A DNA stretch of 64,000 nt, from the NCBI GenBank assembly GCA_004352715.1, contig SCFE01000016.1, positions 1,535,524 to 1,599,523 of the forward strand. Direction: 5' to 3'. Every line of letters begins with the position of its first letter. Position 1 is the stretch's first letter. This DNA is from Hofstenia miamia (lineage: Eukaryota; Xenacoelomorpha; Acoela). A model generated the notes under the pieces. The model was not told where the DNA came from. It saw only the letters and a list, made by a program, of their open reading frames with translations, and ran no database searches. Positions 1 through 11,345 of this stretch are shown piece by piece. Position numbers and translations under genes: made by a program.

Positions 1-1042
1 GTATTATAGTGACAGTAATAGAAGATGTGCCAAACAAAACTTAAGATATATTGTAGCAACATTTATTATTAAATTTCATGCTGCTGAGAAAACTTTTTAT
101 CTCTTTGATATTCAATTTCGTCTGTTCTGCTATTATCTATCCAGTGATTCTAAATAATTATTTCTATTATAATACTATAACTAAGCAATTTTTTTATAGT
201 GAATAATTCTTTTTTAAAGTTGTGTACCATTTTATTGTATACATCAGCAATGCACAGCCAGCATTATGAATATCATGTAACAAATTTTAATAATTATTTA
301 TTATTGGTGTTAAAAGTCCTATTCCAGGCATGATCTTAGTGAGAAAACTTGCATAAATTCTTGTACTAATAGTTAACAAAAGCTGAGCAAAATACATAAA
401 GGCCTAAAAATCAGGCTTTACTCAAAACGCTCATTAAGTTTTCTTAACTTAATATTCAATTCTAGAAATCCTACCAAAAATTCCTAAATATATTTTTAGT
501 CATATAGATGCAATTCAACTACAATTTGCTCTTATATAAAGAAATAGAGTGAAATTATAAATCGTTTGTATGTAGACAAATTCGTTTATCTATACTAGCA
601 GGACAGCATGAAGTCGTCAAATTTCTCATACTGCTTCAAGCTTTTTAAAACAATGTCTTATTCGACAATCTTAAAGTATTTTATTTCACACTTCGTGAAT
701 TATGAGATAATTTTAGCTTATATATTCGTCCTGAGGTATACTGGAATTGGATTCGATTTTTTGTTTGGCATTTTTCGCTAAAATCGGATTTTTTAGATCG
801 TAAAATCCTAGATACTAAATTTGAGTAAGCAACAGCTGATAATGAAATGCACGTTTTTCAAAAGTTTTTAAACTCAATTTCTTGTCCGATTCGAATCGTA
901 AAATTTTAATCCGATTACAACAATCGTCCGGAGTTTAACTATTTTCCTTTTATTTTCAAATAAATATCTCTTTAAAAAAATTTCCCATGACTTCTTAGAT
1001 GTGAAAGAAATCAAGAACACATGAGTGCAAGTTAGAAATATA
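1..1042. other. AT-rich DNA without recognised features
   Basis: No open frame of useful length, RNA gene or repeat end was recognised here. The sequence is uniformly AT-rich and reads as intergenic or intronic DNA. Confidence 0.6.
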
Positions 1043-1501
1043 CTTTTCAGTAGGGATAGGATCCAGATAGTGAATTCGATATACCGGATGCCGGATAATT
1101 CGACTGCTGGGTACCGGATAATATATTGTTCAATTATTACTAGGGCAACCAGAAATATTACTTTAAAAAAAATATGACGTTATTTTTATGCCAAAATATA
1201 ACGGAATTTAGTTAAATATGCCCCAATATATTACCATTCATTTTTCAAAATGACCCATTTAAGCAAATAAAACGTTTTTCCATTACCGAGAACAAGATAT
1301 AAACCAAATACAAAAACTCTTACATAAAACTAAGTTCAGTCTTTAGAGCAATTGCTTCACTAAATTATAATAACAGGTCATAAACTTCCATATATTATTA
1401 TGGTAAGGATTTTTGTCAAAGAGTAAAAGTAACATAGAGAAACATCTCTCAACTGCAGCTGATGGAACTTGGCATTTTCGTACCTTGACATACAATTCCA
1501 A

Positions 1502-1705
1502 TTAAATGCCCATCCTCTTTCCTTCCATTATAGCAGTGAAACCGCTATTTTCTAATTGTGACTTGATATTGGTGATTATTTCACAGGCATCATTTCCAAG
1601 ATCAAGGATGGGAGTAATAATGATATCTGGTGGAATTTTAACTCTGTCAAACATTGAACAACTTTCATATTTTATGATGGCAGCCTTAATTGACGAATTA
1701 GATTT
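1502..1705 (-). pseudogene. Open exon-like fragment, family not recognised
   Basis: The minus strand is open for 67 codons, from after a TGA at 1706-1708 down to a TAA at 1502-1504. Codons are rich in purine at the first position, as expected of once-coding DNA. The translation contains VKIPPDIIITPILDLG followed by an amphipathic stretch (ACEIITNIKSQLE), which looks like a beta-strand and helix of a folded domain. No ATG start or clear splice signal was identified. It lies inside the hAT-like element at 1141-2399, so it may be a captured gene piece or a transposase remnant. The plus strand of the same stretch is also open (1506-1775) but looks less protein-like. Confidence 0.25.
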
Positions 1706-1854
1706 TCAACCCTCATATATATTTACGCATGGCACAGTTCTGCAATACGTTTGCCTTGCAAAATCCATGAAATAATAATGTATATAGTTCCGTTAATATT
1801 TTTTCAGCTGCCAACATACCTGGCCGGTCCTAGAAACGCGTTGACCAGAGAATC

Positions 1855-1904
1855 AAAAATTAGCTAGTAATTAAGCATTATATTAATTGAAATTAAATAA
1901 ATGT

Positions 1905-1954
<50 letters not shown>

Positions 1955-2004
1955 ACATTTATTTAATTTCAATTAATATAATGCTTAATTACTAGCTAAT
2001 TTTT
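1855..2004. repeat. Perfect 150-bp palindrome centred on (TA)n, abutting a gap
   Basis: The left arm 1855-1929 and right arm 1930-2004 are exact reverse complements, with a (TA)n core at about 1913-1946. The right arm ends exactly where the N run begins. A perfect palindrome pivoting inside a self-complementary microsatellite and ending at a gap is what an assembler produces when it switches strand within (TA)n. It may therefore not exist in the genome. Confidence 0.9.
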
Positions 2005-2087
2005 NNNNNNNNNNNNNNNNNNNNNNNNNNNNNNNNNNNNNNNNNNNNNNNNNNNNNNNNNNNNNNNNNTTAAAAAACATTTAGCGG

Positions 2088-2128
<41 letters not shown>

Positions 2129-2135
2129 TATATAT
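2005..2135. other. Assembly gap (65 N) followed by (TA)n
   Basis: Ns occupy 2005-2069. About 20 bases later an interrupted (TA)n tract runs from about 2090 to 2135. Confidence 0.95.
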
Positions 2136-2666
2136 TAGTTTAAATGAATTAAAACAGTCTAAATCCAACATAAATTTTTAAGTTTTTTTCTTAATTTTAA
2201 TGAAACTATGCCAATATATGACTTTTATGACACTTCAGCCACAAATATTACTTTATTTTTCAAAAAAAAATATAACTTTTTGTGCGTTTAGAACTTCCTA
2301 TTCAACTGTACCCTCAGCCTGAAAACCATTTAATTTTAATCAGACTGCAAAATAGACCAACCGAAAAAAATATGACTTTTATTACTTTTGGTTGCCCTAA
2401 TTATTAATGAAAAACAACATCATTTCTTAATTAATATCTGCCTCTTTCGAATGAAAATATATTAATATTAAATAGACTACGCTCTGATATATCAGGAAAA
2501 CAACTTGTTTGTTGCATGAAAACTTCCATATCATGGAAAAATATAGATTTTTCCTCTAAAATTCCATTTCTAAATCAAGTTTTATCCTCGAATATGTTAT
2601 CCGGTAAAATCCGTTAACAAGTTAAATTTTCGGGATACCGGATTCCGGCATATCCCTAATTTTCAA

Positions 2667-3095
2667 TATATCACATATAATCGATTAGACAAGTAATGTT
2701 AACCGTTTAAATTACATCATTTACTACGTGTAACAGATGGGATGTAAAAATGCTTTTCTAGTTTTTATATTTAATGCACTCTAATATATTACAATTTGCT
2801 GTCATTTCTTGGCACTTACAATTTAATTTGTACTCTATTCCATATATTTATAGGAATTTAATTTGCTATTTGATTTACTGCAAAGTGATCGATGGTCTAA
2901 CGTTTTGATTTGGACTGACCTCCCTCCTCTTCTAAGCGTCGTACTATTTGGGGCAAAAAGGGCTTGAGTTCCCCTAATTTTCTAATAATCGGCAGAAATT
3001 TTGACTTATTTCTGTGGCTTGCACAAGCTAATTTTCAAATTTCAGGCAAAAATTCTACAATATCATGAACTATTGCATAGAAAATTATTGGTTGG
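2667..3095. other. No recognised feature
   Basis: AT-rich spacer between two MITEs. No coding or RNA signal was seen. Confidence 0.5.
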
Positions 3096-3699
3096 GTGTA
3101 TAACAGAGATGGAAGTGGGGCAGGTCGACCCATAGGGCAATGTTTTGTGGGGCAAGTTCGTACCCATAGGGCAAGGCTATACCAAAGAATTGCCAATTTT
3201 AGCGTTTAAAAAAGTAATTTTCTTACATCACAATTCCCTAATTGATAAAAATTGGATTCACTTGGATATTTTGAAAAATCAATTACCATGTATTTCCAAC
3301 TCTTAGCGAAATTGGATTACATTCAATAATACCAACAAAATCTTTTTGATCTGATTTGTCATCCATATGCCTTGAACTTATCCTCTTGGATAAATATATA
3401 TATTATTAGATTCCTATTGGCAGTAATTGTAGAGATGGCATTTGAAAACATGATCCTGTATCTTCTAGTCAGTAAGGATTCAAAATATTTGGTAGTGGTG
3501 GCCTAGTGTAGTGCTATGAAAATGGTCATCGAATAAATATAGGGCAATATCGCAAGTAGTTTTCGGAGCGAGAATTTTTTAGTGGGGCAATTTGTCGCTG
3601 TAGAACATAAATCTTGGGGCAATATGAGGCAGGACACAAAGTCTGTTGGTGGGCAGAGCAGATCTTAAAGATCTGTCCTCTTTCATCTCTGGTGCATAA
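3096..3699 (+). mobile_element. hAT-like MITE, family A (complete, 588 bp)
   Basis: The left end is CAGAGATGGAAGTGGGGCAG at 3104-3123. The right end is its imperfect inverse, reading CTGTCCTCTTTCATCTCTG at 3673-3691. The flanking octamers GTGTATAA (3096-3103) and GTGCATAA (3692-3699) agree at seven of eight bases, as in hAT insertions. The interior is non-coding and repeatedly carries a GGGCAA / GGGGCAA word. Diverged partial copies occur at 26480-26895 (inverted) and 36970-37149 (same orientation), so this is a dispersed family. Confidence 0.75.
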
Positions 3700-3819
3700 T
3701 TACCTTGACTCTATGAACAGCAATTTCTTCATATGTAAAATTAGCAAGCAAACGGAAAGTATATAATTGAATTTGATGGTGAAATGTTCCCAAAAAAAAT
3801 TTAAATTTGTTTGTCAACA

Positions 3820-4500
3820 TAAGAAGAGATTAGGTTCATATATTAATCTGAGTAATATTATTTTCAATTTCTTGCGTACGAAATTTGCAATGTTAATACA
3901 TTAGTGAGAAAATGAAATAATAAATGATGACGTTTCTTTGTCACCTATAAACGCATTTACGATCAATCCTTGTCAGAAAGGTTTTGTTGGACATTTCACC
4001 ATTACATATTATGTCGTTGATCTCTTAAAAAATTTTCAAAGATTTTTAAAAATGTTATTCCCAACTTCGAATTTTCAATAAAAAAATTTAATATCTCTAT
4101 TTCAAAAACATTTTACTTCAAGACATATAAATCTATAAAACCATACAATGATTTATTGCTGACTATGCCTTCCTGTTTAACACTAGAACAGCGATTACTC
4201 CTTGAGAATAAATTTTTATTTGATGTTTCAAATGCGAAAATTTTGGAATAGAAAGAAAATTTCTACATATAACAAATTCAATGAGATCATCAACATAATT
4301 GGAAGTGTATGTAAATAGTAATATTTTTGCTGAATCAATAATGAAGCAAATAACAAATTCTTATAGGTCATCATGACCTATTGTCGCTTTTGTAGTGTTA
4401 TTTAAACAAATCAATTTAGTTTTCCTCCGCTTTGTGATGTGTAATTAAAATGATTGATGTATTAATGATGTATTCTTGAGATGTATTGTTTTTTATTGAA
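3820..4500 (+). repeat. Dispersed repeat, copy 1 (partner inverted at 15330-15850)
   Basis: This stretch is homologous to the reverse complement of 15330-15850, with clear blocks such as ATTACATATTATGTCGTTGA and ATGATTTATTGCTGAC shared in order. Identity is roughly 80% by eye over the best 290 bases, with indels elsewhere. No coding frame or terminal repeat was recognised, so it may be the tail of a LINE or an unclassified element. Confidence 0.65.
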
Positions 4501-5193
4501 TAAAATTTATTGAAAAAGCCCCAGTATGTATACACAAGTATATTTAAATATCTGCTGTGAGCATTGAAAATTACATAATTTTTATTCAGTTAGGGTAAAT
4601 AATCTTGGCCTTCCAAATTTTTGATTCACGACGAACCTGTTTCCCCTTTTCTTATAATGATAGTTGCAGGGAAATGTACAGTATTGTCTGCTAGCCTAGA
4701 TGCGATTTATGCAAATGAGGATTAAGTATAAGACATGCATACAATAATCTGAATTCCATGACCAACTAAATTTATTATATTTAATTATTTAGGCAATAAT
4801 TTCTCATTATTTGTGCTGACATTTATAAATAACACAAATTAATATTTTATAATTATATTAAGGATTCCTTTTCTAGTTATCTGTATTAAGAAATTTTATA
4901 TTTGGGAGCTCAAATCAGACTCAAATTCTTCAAACTTACACTCATCAAACTTCAAAGCGCAATATTTTATATCACTTGTATGTAAATTGGGAAACTCCAG
5001 ATGTGTTGTTATTAATTTCCTTGTTAATTGACTATAATGGAGTCTAATTCTTTTACAAAAATACAATGTCACTAACAAATCTATAAAATGAGAGATTGCT
5101 AAGTTGGGTTTCATGTAATACGCCAGCAATACTTACAGCATATTATGTTTATTACAGTGGCTAGCAGAATTACATTGGTGACCCATAACTTAA
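4501..5193. other. No recognised feature
   Basis: AT-rich spacer. A short minus-strand open frame (4896-5129) has no recognisable motif and is probably chance. Confidence 0.5.
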
Positions 5194-6486
5194 TATAGTT
5201 GGGTGCAAAATAATGAGACTAGAAAAAAGGCATATCACTTTTGAACTACCGAACGTAACAACTCAAAGGTACGATTTTAAAGATAAATTAAAGGACTATA
5301 AGTAAAAAGCATCAAAGTCTAATTTGTTTTCCTCCTGTAGAAATAACTTCATTCAAACGAACTGAAACTGATTTCATTAAATTGGACTTTATTTCAGATG
5401 TCAAAATGTGTTGACTTTCTTGAATTTTTTCTTTTAAATCGGATATATTTTTGGGATTTTTCTTCTCAACGTCATTTTTTTTCAATATCTGCCACACGTT
5501 TTCGATTGGAGAAAGATCAGCAGAACTTGGTGGCCATAGCAAAAACTGGATATTATTTTCAGAAAACCAATTTTTTGTCTTTGCTGACGTGTGCGGGGTT
5601 GTTCCGTCCTGTTGGAGTATCCATCCATCATCATATAAAGCATCAGCATAAGGCATAAATTCAGCTATAATTTGGCAATATCTTTGACTGTCGATTGTGG
5701 CTTTTCCGTCTAAAATTTTCAAATAAAACCCACGATAGGAAAGTGCTCCCCAAACCATAATTTTTTGGTCGAACTTTGGAACCGCTTTTGTTGGTCTTGG
5801 ACATTTCTTTGACGACCACACTTGTACTTTGTTTCTGTGTAGTTGAAATACGCACTCATCAGTTATCCAAACATCTTCAAAAGTGTAGTCTTTCCATTCT
5901 TTCACGAATTTTAATCTTTTTTCTTGATGTTCTTTTGTAATCAGAAGTCGATTTTTTCTGCCAATTTTTGTAACTCCACTTTTTTCAGTGTTCTCTGAAC
6001 TGTGGTTTAATGCACAGAGATGTCGGCTTCAGTTTGAAGTCGGTTTGCAATTTTTTTCCCAGAAATATAGGGGATTTTGAGAGCAATTGCGACTGTTTTC
6101 TGAATGAATTTTCCAATAATTTTTCGAGGGCGTCCACTTCCTTTTCTTCTTTTGAGAGATTCTCCTTGTCGAATTTTTTTCAGCTTTCGAAAATAAGTTG
6201 ATCGAGAAATTTGCGATGTCGCAAAGGCGTTTTCAAGCTGTTCCAACGTTTCCATTCCGAAGAAATCAAGTAGAAACTTTGCAAATCAAAACAATTTGTT
6301 TGGTAAGTGTTTTCAAAAAATTACGAAGTACCAGTTTAATTAATTAACTTTTTTGTTTGACCATTTTAAAGTTCACAAAATTGTCGTTGTCTTTTATTTT
6401 TATAGTTTTCCTCTAAAACGTCTCAATACATTTCCACAAAGCGTTAAAAATAGGTGTTCAGTCTCATTTTTTTGCAGCCAACTATA
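5194..6486 (-). mobile_element. Tc1-type DNA transposon, nearly complete (~1.29 kb)
   Basis: The ends are inverted repeats. The left reads TATAGTTGGGTGCAAAA from 5194, followed by TAATGAGACT; the right, inverted, is the same with two or three differences, ending at 6486. TA dinucleotides flank both ends, as expected for Tc1/mariner insertion at TA. The single transposase gene lies on the minus strand between them. Length and layout match typical Tc1 elements. The match between the TIRs suggests moderately recent insertion, but the transposase is broken. Confidence 0.9.
5312..6255 (-). pseudogene. Tc1 family transposase, DD34E, broken by a stop and a frameshift
   Basis: The N-terminal part (6255 down to 6007) has a helix-turn-helix region (SQISRSTYFRKLKK) and a GRPR-type motif (GSGRPRK), the DNA-binding half that recognises the TIRs. 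It is cut by a TAA at 6007-6009. The frame continues past that stop (TTVQRTLKK), then a one-base shift occurs near an A run at about 5960. The rest reads open to 5312. The catalytic half keeps all three acidic residues: Asp in WITDECVF, Asp in LQQDGTTPH and Glu in DLSPIENVW, with 34 residues between the last two (DD34E). WPPSSADLSPIENVW is the typical Tc1 catalytic block. The start ATG at 6253-6255 opens the first part. With only two lesions this copy decayed fairly recently and could still be mobilised in trans. Confidence 0.9.
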
Positions 6487-6656
6487 GCTGAAGCGAAATT
6501 ACTCCCTTATCAAGATGAAGAATTTGGTTGAATGCAGTAATCTAAAACAATGGTTATCTCTGCTTTTACATGCTTACATGTGTGCATTACTATAAATAAT
6601 CAATGATTTTTTCTTAAAATGTATACTTTTTCATGCAAATACCCTAAATCAGTATT

Positions 6657-7075
6657 ACCCAGTGTAGTGGTTCTCAACCGGCTTCCACATGGATCGTAGA
6701 TGTGCGTGTAAGTTTGCTGGGGGTCCACACCCAGAAATAACGAATTGAAGGTCCACAGTGATATTTTGGTCGATAGGGCAGTTCTAATTCAGAATGTTTC
6801 ATTGCTGAGATTGGAAATTCTACAGAAATTTTCACTATTTTAAATTACCTAAAGTAAAAACATTCACGCAGCTGTTCTATTTTTTGTAACAATTATGCAG
6901 ACAAAAAAATAATGACATTTTAAGGTGCCCTAATTATAAATTTATTTATATTAGTTTAGTTTTCCTTCAAAATTACGCATAATCATTTACTATATTTTTT
7001 AAGGGGGTTACAGCTATAAATGGAAAAGGAAAAGGGTTCTATGGGTAAAAATGGTTAAGAACCCCAGACCTAGTG
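6657..7075. mobile_element. hAT MITE, Charlie-like ends, family B
   Basis: The left end reads TAGTGGTTCTCAACC (6665-6679) and the right end GGTTAAGAACCCCAG (7053-7067). Both match the well-known hAT/Charlie end CAGTGGTTCTCAACC with a few changes. The flanking octamers are ACCCAGTG (6657-6664) and ACCTAGTG (7068-7075), identical at seven of eight positions. The 403-bp interior is non-coding, so it needs a transposase from elsewhere. Confidence 0.75.
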
Positions 7076-7639
7076 TTTTCTGGGGTTCAAACACGTGCAC
7101 ACAAAATTTTCCCAGAAACTTTTCTCAATATTTCTGTTTTGCATTCTTTATATTCATTTATATTATTTTACGTGTTCGTTTTATATTCCAGTATATTAGG
7201 TGCACAAATTTTTCTTCTTTTACTCAAAACAGTTATTGAGCCCTGGGCCTAATACATTTAAGATTTACACGTATGACAATTATTGTAGTAAGATATGTGC
7301 ATCTGCTGCCCCAATTAAATCATCTTAATATCCAAAATCTCACTAATAAACTATCTTGTTACAGTGTACTAGTACACGAAATTGGAAAAAACCTCAATTT
7401 TAAGTTCGGGCAGCATTTGGAGACCTGATGGCTATGAACTATTTTACTGTGGCATTGACCTAAGTCTTGTCAATAAATCTTAAAGAGTTGGTGAGATGTT
7501 GTTAATTCCAAAACATTTTAATCCCAGAAATTGACCTGATTTAAAATTGATGAAATTTTGAGAGCCTATGGATTGAAATATGCATTTCCCAAATATATAA
7601 AAAAATCTTCATCTGTTGATTAATATCTCCAACTGTGTC
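7076..7639. other. No recognised feature; possible 5' part of the LINE below
   Basis: AT-rich sequence without clear motifs. The last part may be the decayed start of the endonuclease domain of the following LINE. Confidence 0.4.
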
Positions 7640-9850
7640 AGTAAACGTTAATTTAACGAATTTGTTACAGAAATTGATGATGAATTAAAATATTCTGAAA
7701 AAGAAAACAAGCGATTAATAGTAATGGGCGACTGGAATATCAACTATCTGAAGAATACTGAAAGAGATCAATTAAATTCTTTACTTGATGCTGTTGATCT
7801 TAGCACAATTAATTCTAGTACATCAACTTGACTAAATAACGACTCTTCTACATTAATTTATTACTTTCTCGTTGAAAACACTAACGATTTTTAGTATGCA
7901 AGCAAGCAGTGAATGCCCTAATTCAGATCATTGTATTCTAACTTGTATTTCATCTAACAACATAAAGCGTACAATGAAAAAATTTGTGTAGAGATTAGAG
8001 AAAGGGATCCATCGCTAATAGAAATTCTAAAAACTCGCCTAGAGAATAAATCTTGGGATAAAGTTTTTTTACCCGAGGATTTAAACTGCATGCTCAATTC
8101 ATTTATTCATTCATTCATGGCTTAAATAAATTTATATTGTCCAAACAAAAGAATTTTTTCAAAATATAAAAATTGTAGTTATCAAATCATGCGCTCTTCC
8201 TGGTTAACTCTCAACCTAAAAAAACTCGTCTAATGCAAAAATCGGGCTTTAAAATTTTCTTACGAAATGAAACTGTTGATAGCTACCGATTATATGAAAT
8301 TACAAGAAACAAATCTAATATTGAACAATAGCAGCACAAAATCAGTATATGCAATCCGTATTTAGTAGAATGCGTGACCCTAAACATAAGTGGGACTTCA
8401 TCAACAATGTATTGAACAGAAGCAAGAGTCATATGCAACACTTGCATCTCATTAAAAATAGCAATGGAGGAATATTAACTAAATCCAAGAATATTACTAA
8501 TACATTCAATGATCAATTCATTAACCTAGGCAAATACTTGGGACCTTCGTTGCCACTTACACTTGAAAAATTTAGCTACAAGCTCCTCCAAAATTCTTTT
8601 TCATTCCGATTTGTGACTCGATACGAAGCCTTTCAAGCAATAAATAAGATAAAAGTTAATAAATCAAGAGGACCTTCTGAAATACGGCATGGTGTATTAA
8701 AGATTTTGCAAAATTCATTAGTAGTCCTTTATGCCATATCATCAATCACTGCATAAAACTAAATACCTTTCCATCAATTTTAAAATTAGCTAATGTTACT
8801 CCCATATATAAAAAAGATAACCCTCTAAAACGTTGCAATACCGGCCTATTTCAATCATCTTGTCTTTTGCAAAAATCTTCGAAGTACTAATATTTCACCG
8901 AATAAACACTTATCTCCATAACGAATCAATTCTTTCGAATATTCAATTCGGCTTTCGCAAAGCTCACTTCACTCTAATGATTTACTTTACGCTACTCAAA
9001 ATGGGAGAGCTCATCTCGATAATAACAGTTTTGCAACAATTGCTTCTATCGATTTGTCCAAAGCACTTGATTCCATTGATCATTATATTTTTCTTAAAAA
9101 GTTATAACCTATTGGTTACGGCTCTAATAGATTAAATTTAGCAAGGTGCTACTTAAGTAATCGTTTTCAAAGAGTAAAAGGTAAATGACATATCTTCTAA
9201 GTGGAGTAAAACTTACAAAGGTATTCCACAGGGTACTTTTTTAGGCCTCTATTTTTCTCGTTGTTTGTAAATGATTTAAATGGCAATTTAAGCAATGATT
9301 GTGGAGGAGTGCAGTGTGCTGACAACACGTGTATATACACATGATAATCAAATAGAAACATAAATTTTTAAATTAGAAACCAACTCAACTGCTCAAATAT
9401 TATAATTTGCACCATTGAACTGTAAATACCTCTAAAACAGAATTCTGTGTTATGTCTCCCTTTCATAAAGATAATCAATCACATATTTTAAATTTTTCGG
9501 GGTCCAAAATTACTCAAGTCAGATCTTTCAAATATCTTGGAGTAACAATCGATAATAACATGAACTATTCAAGTCACATACGCATAGTATTACGCAAAAT
9601 GGCAATGGGAATTAAAACTATTTCTCATTTAGGAAATTTTACAAATTCGAAAATGAAATCAATGTTGGTTAACTCTCTAGTTTTAAGTCATTATCGATAC
9701 AGTAATGTTTTATTTAATAACATAAACCACTCATTAATAAATAAAATCGACTCACAAATTAAATAAACAGCAAACATTTATAATGATAATTAATACATTA
9801 ATACAATTTTGGGATATTTCCTAGAATTAACTGCAATTCCCGTTATATTG
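7640..9850 (+). pseudogene. Non-LTR retrotransposon remnant (APE endonuclease + reverse transcriptase), LINE 1
   Basis: Motifs appear in the order expected of a LINE second open frame. The AP-type endonuclease shows IVMGDWNINYLK (7717-7752, the GDxN motif) and SDHCIL (about 7923-7940, the SDH motif). A linker contains ENKSWDKVFLPEDL (about 8044-8085). The reverse transcriptase shows YRPISII (about 8836), NIQFGFRKAH (about 8938), motif A IDLSKALDSIDH (9048-9083, a different frame), motif B KGIPQGTFLG (about 9217-9246) and motif C CADNT in place of YADDT (9317-9331). The C-terminal block FKYLGVTIDNNMNYSSHI is at 9527-9580. Several stops and frameshifts, plus the lost second catalytic Asp of motif C, make it inactive. 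The family is Jockey/CR1-like by motif style; I cannot place it more closely. Confidence 0.85.
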
Positions 9851-11030
9851 GCATTCAACTTATCATTCCAGAACCTCTAAAATTAAGAAAAGTGAATTTT
9901 AAAATTTTAAAAAACATTTTTTTAAAATTCATTTTTAAACTCTACAATTGAACTATAGTATAACTTACCAATTGAAATAAATCGAATCAAAAGTGACAGA
10001 AATCAATGACTACCTCCGTAAGCAATATATCCCTAAAATTGGCTCTACGTCATGGAAAGGGTTTCACTTTTTCAAAAATTATCATTAATTAAAATAATTA
10101 GCAATAAACTGGGTAAACTGTAAATTTTTATTCATGTTTTTATTGTTGTCTTATTGTTTTTTGCATTTAATGTTATTATTGACGCATTAAGTGTAGTATT
10201 AGAAGCTTTTGTTGAGATGTTTAATTATGCAATGTACTATTCTATATTCTATTCAATATTCTATTTGCGTTTGACTACAACTACAGGATAACTTGAAAAT
10301 TTTTCGTCTAATGTCATTTTTTTGAAAGATCGGTCTATTTTTCAAGGTTTTTGTTAGAAATCACTCAATTTAATTCACTTGTCTATATTTAATCGACAGG
10401 CAGATTTTGGGCACAGTAGAAAACGGCGGGTGGCCACGGCCGTCGACTTTTAAGTGGATCGGACGGGCACGAGCACACAATATTTTCCCACCCGCAAAAC
10501 ACTTGTTTTATCGACACGGTAAACAAAAAATAACTAAAGGTGCATTGCACTTAGAGGTCTTTTAGTTATGATTACCTAGTAATTGCCTGTGTTATAATAT
10601 TCATTCATGGTAATTTGAAATGATTCTACTTGAATGATTCTACCTGTATGGTATCCATCTTGTCTGATTAGATTGGACCTAGCCTAATAATTTTCATTAA
10701 TAGATTCGAAGACTTCAATCTCAAATATGATGTTGCATTACGCTTGTTGCACTTTTCTGGAAAACATTTAACCACGAATAATTAAGAGTAGAAAATAGCA
10801 TACAGACGTTGCGAAGTTGTCCCATATATTTAGCACATTTTGATATCAGACAAAACTATTATTAATATTATTGTCTGCAAAAAGAAAATACATAAGAGCA
10901 AACAATTTTGATTGGCAGGGAAGACATGGTTAAAGATTTTGATGCTTGACAACCAAAACAGCAGCTGACTTACTGTTGGATCTGTATTCAAATGCATTCC
11001 AATTGCATCCCATTGCAAAGATGGATATAG
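9851..11030. other. LINE 1 tail, GC-rich patch and unassigned DNA
   Basis: From 9851 to about 10100 the sequence is probably the 3' part of the LINE. At 10400-10500 there is an island rich in CGGG/CCCG words (such as GGCGGGTGGCC) that stands out from the AT-rich background. It resembles the GC-rich ends of the MITEs here, but I could not define its ends. The rest shows nothing. Confidence 0.4.
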
Positions 11031-11039
11031 GCTGAAAGC

Positions 11040-11345
11040 TGAGGTCCAAGCTCGGTTCAGTCCACAGCACCTTGCGCCCGACCTATTTAAATTAATGCCA
11101 ATTCGGCCTATTTTTGCAAAAACAAAATTGGATATCTTAGAAGCTTATAATAAAACTACACTTTGCAACATAAACCAAATTTTAGAAGAGTATCTCATAA
11201 TAATGTAAAATAAAATGTAAAAAATATTTTTCAACACATTTTCTATAAAACATATGACCCATTTTTTACAATCCTTAGCCCCAATCCCAGCCCTAGCCCA
11301 GCCTCTCCCATGTTCATCTCCGCCCAACGTACCTTGACTATCGTT
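11040..11345. mobile_element. Internally deleted copy of MITE family D (fragment)
   Basis: The left part (CCGACCTATTT and CCAATTCGGCC, 11077-11110) resembles the left end of the element at 50927-52210. The right part (11265-11335, a run of AGCCC/CAGCCC words) resembles that element's right end. About 1 kb of interior is missing. The TIRs are too diverged to set exact limits. Confidence 0.45.

Larger units (their letters stand above)
1133..2407. mobile_element. Inner hAT-like non-autonomous element with near-perfect 8-bp TSD
   Basis: An 11-bp terminal inverted repeat TAGGGCAACCA lies at 1141-1151 and inverted at 2389-2399. The flanking octamers are ATTATTAC (1133-1140) and ATTATTAA (2400-2407), matching at seven of eight bases. 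An 8-bp duplication with short TIRs is the hAT signature. The interior holds a short open frame, a 150-bp palindrome and an assembly gap, so its true length is not known. No hAT transposase motif was recognised. Confidence 0.6.
1051..2658. mobile_element. Outer nested TIR element with CCGGATA-type subterminal repeats (hAT-like)
   Basis: Both ends carry the inverted octamer TAGGGATA (1051-1058 and, inverted, 2651-2658). Just inside each end are several copies of CCGGATA/CCGGTA-type motifs (1073-1120 and, inverted, 2588-2650). Such clustered subterminal repeats are usual in hAT elements. The flanking octamers CTTTTCAG (1043-1050) and ATTTTCAA (2659-2666) share six of eight bases, a possible decayed target duplication. 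No transposase was seen. A second TIR element is inserted inside it at 1141-2399. Confidence 0.5.

Noticed and set aside
1506-1775. 89-residue plus-strand open frame
   Set aside because: The opposite strand has the more coding-like codon pattern. The ATG directly follows a stop and no motif is recognisable.
5398-5658. Plus-strand open frames inside the Tc1 element
   Set aside because: They are antisense shadows of the transposase on the minus strand.
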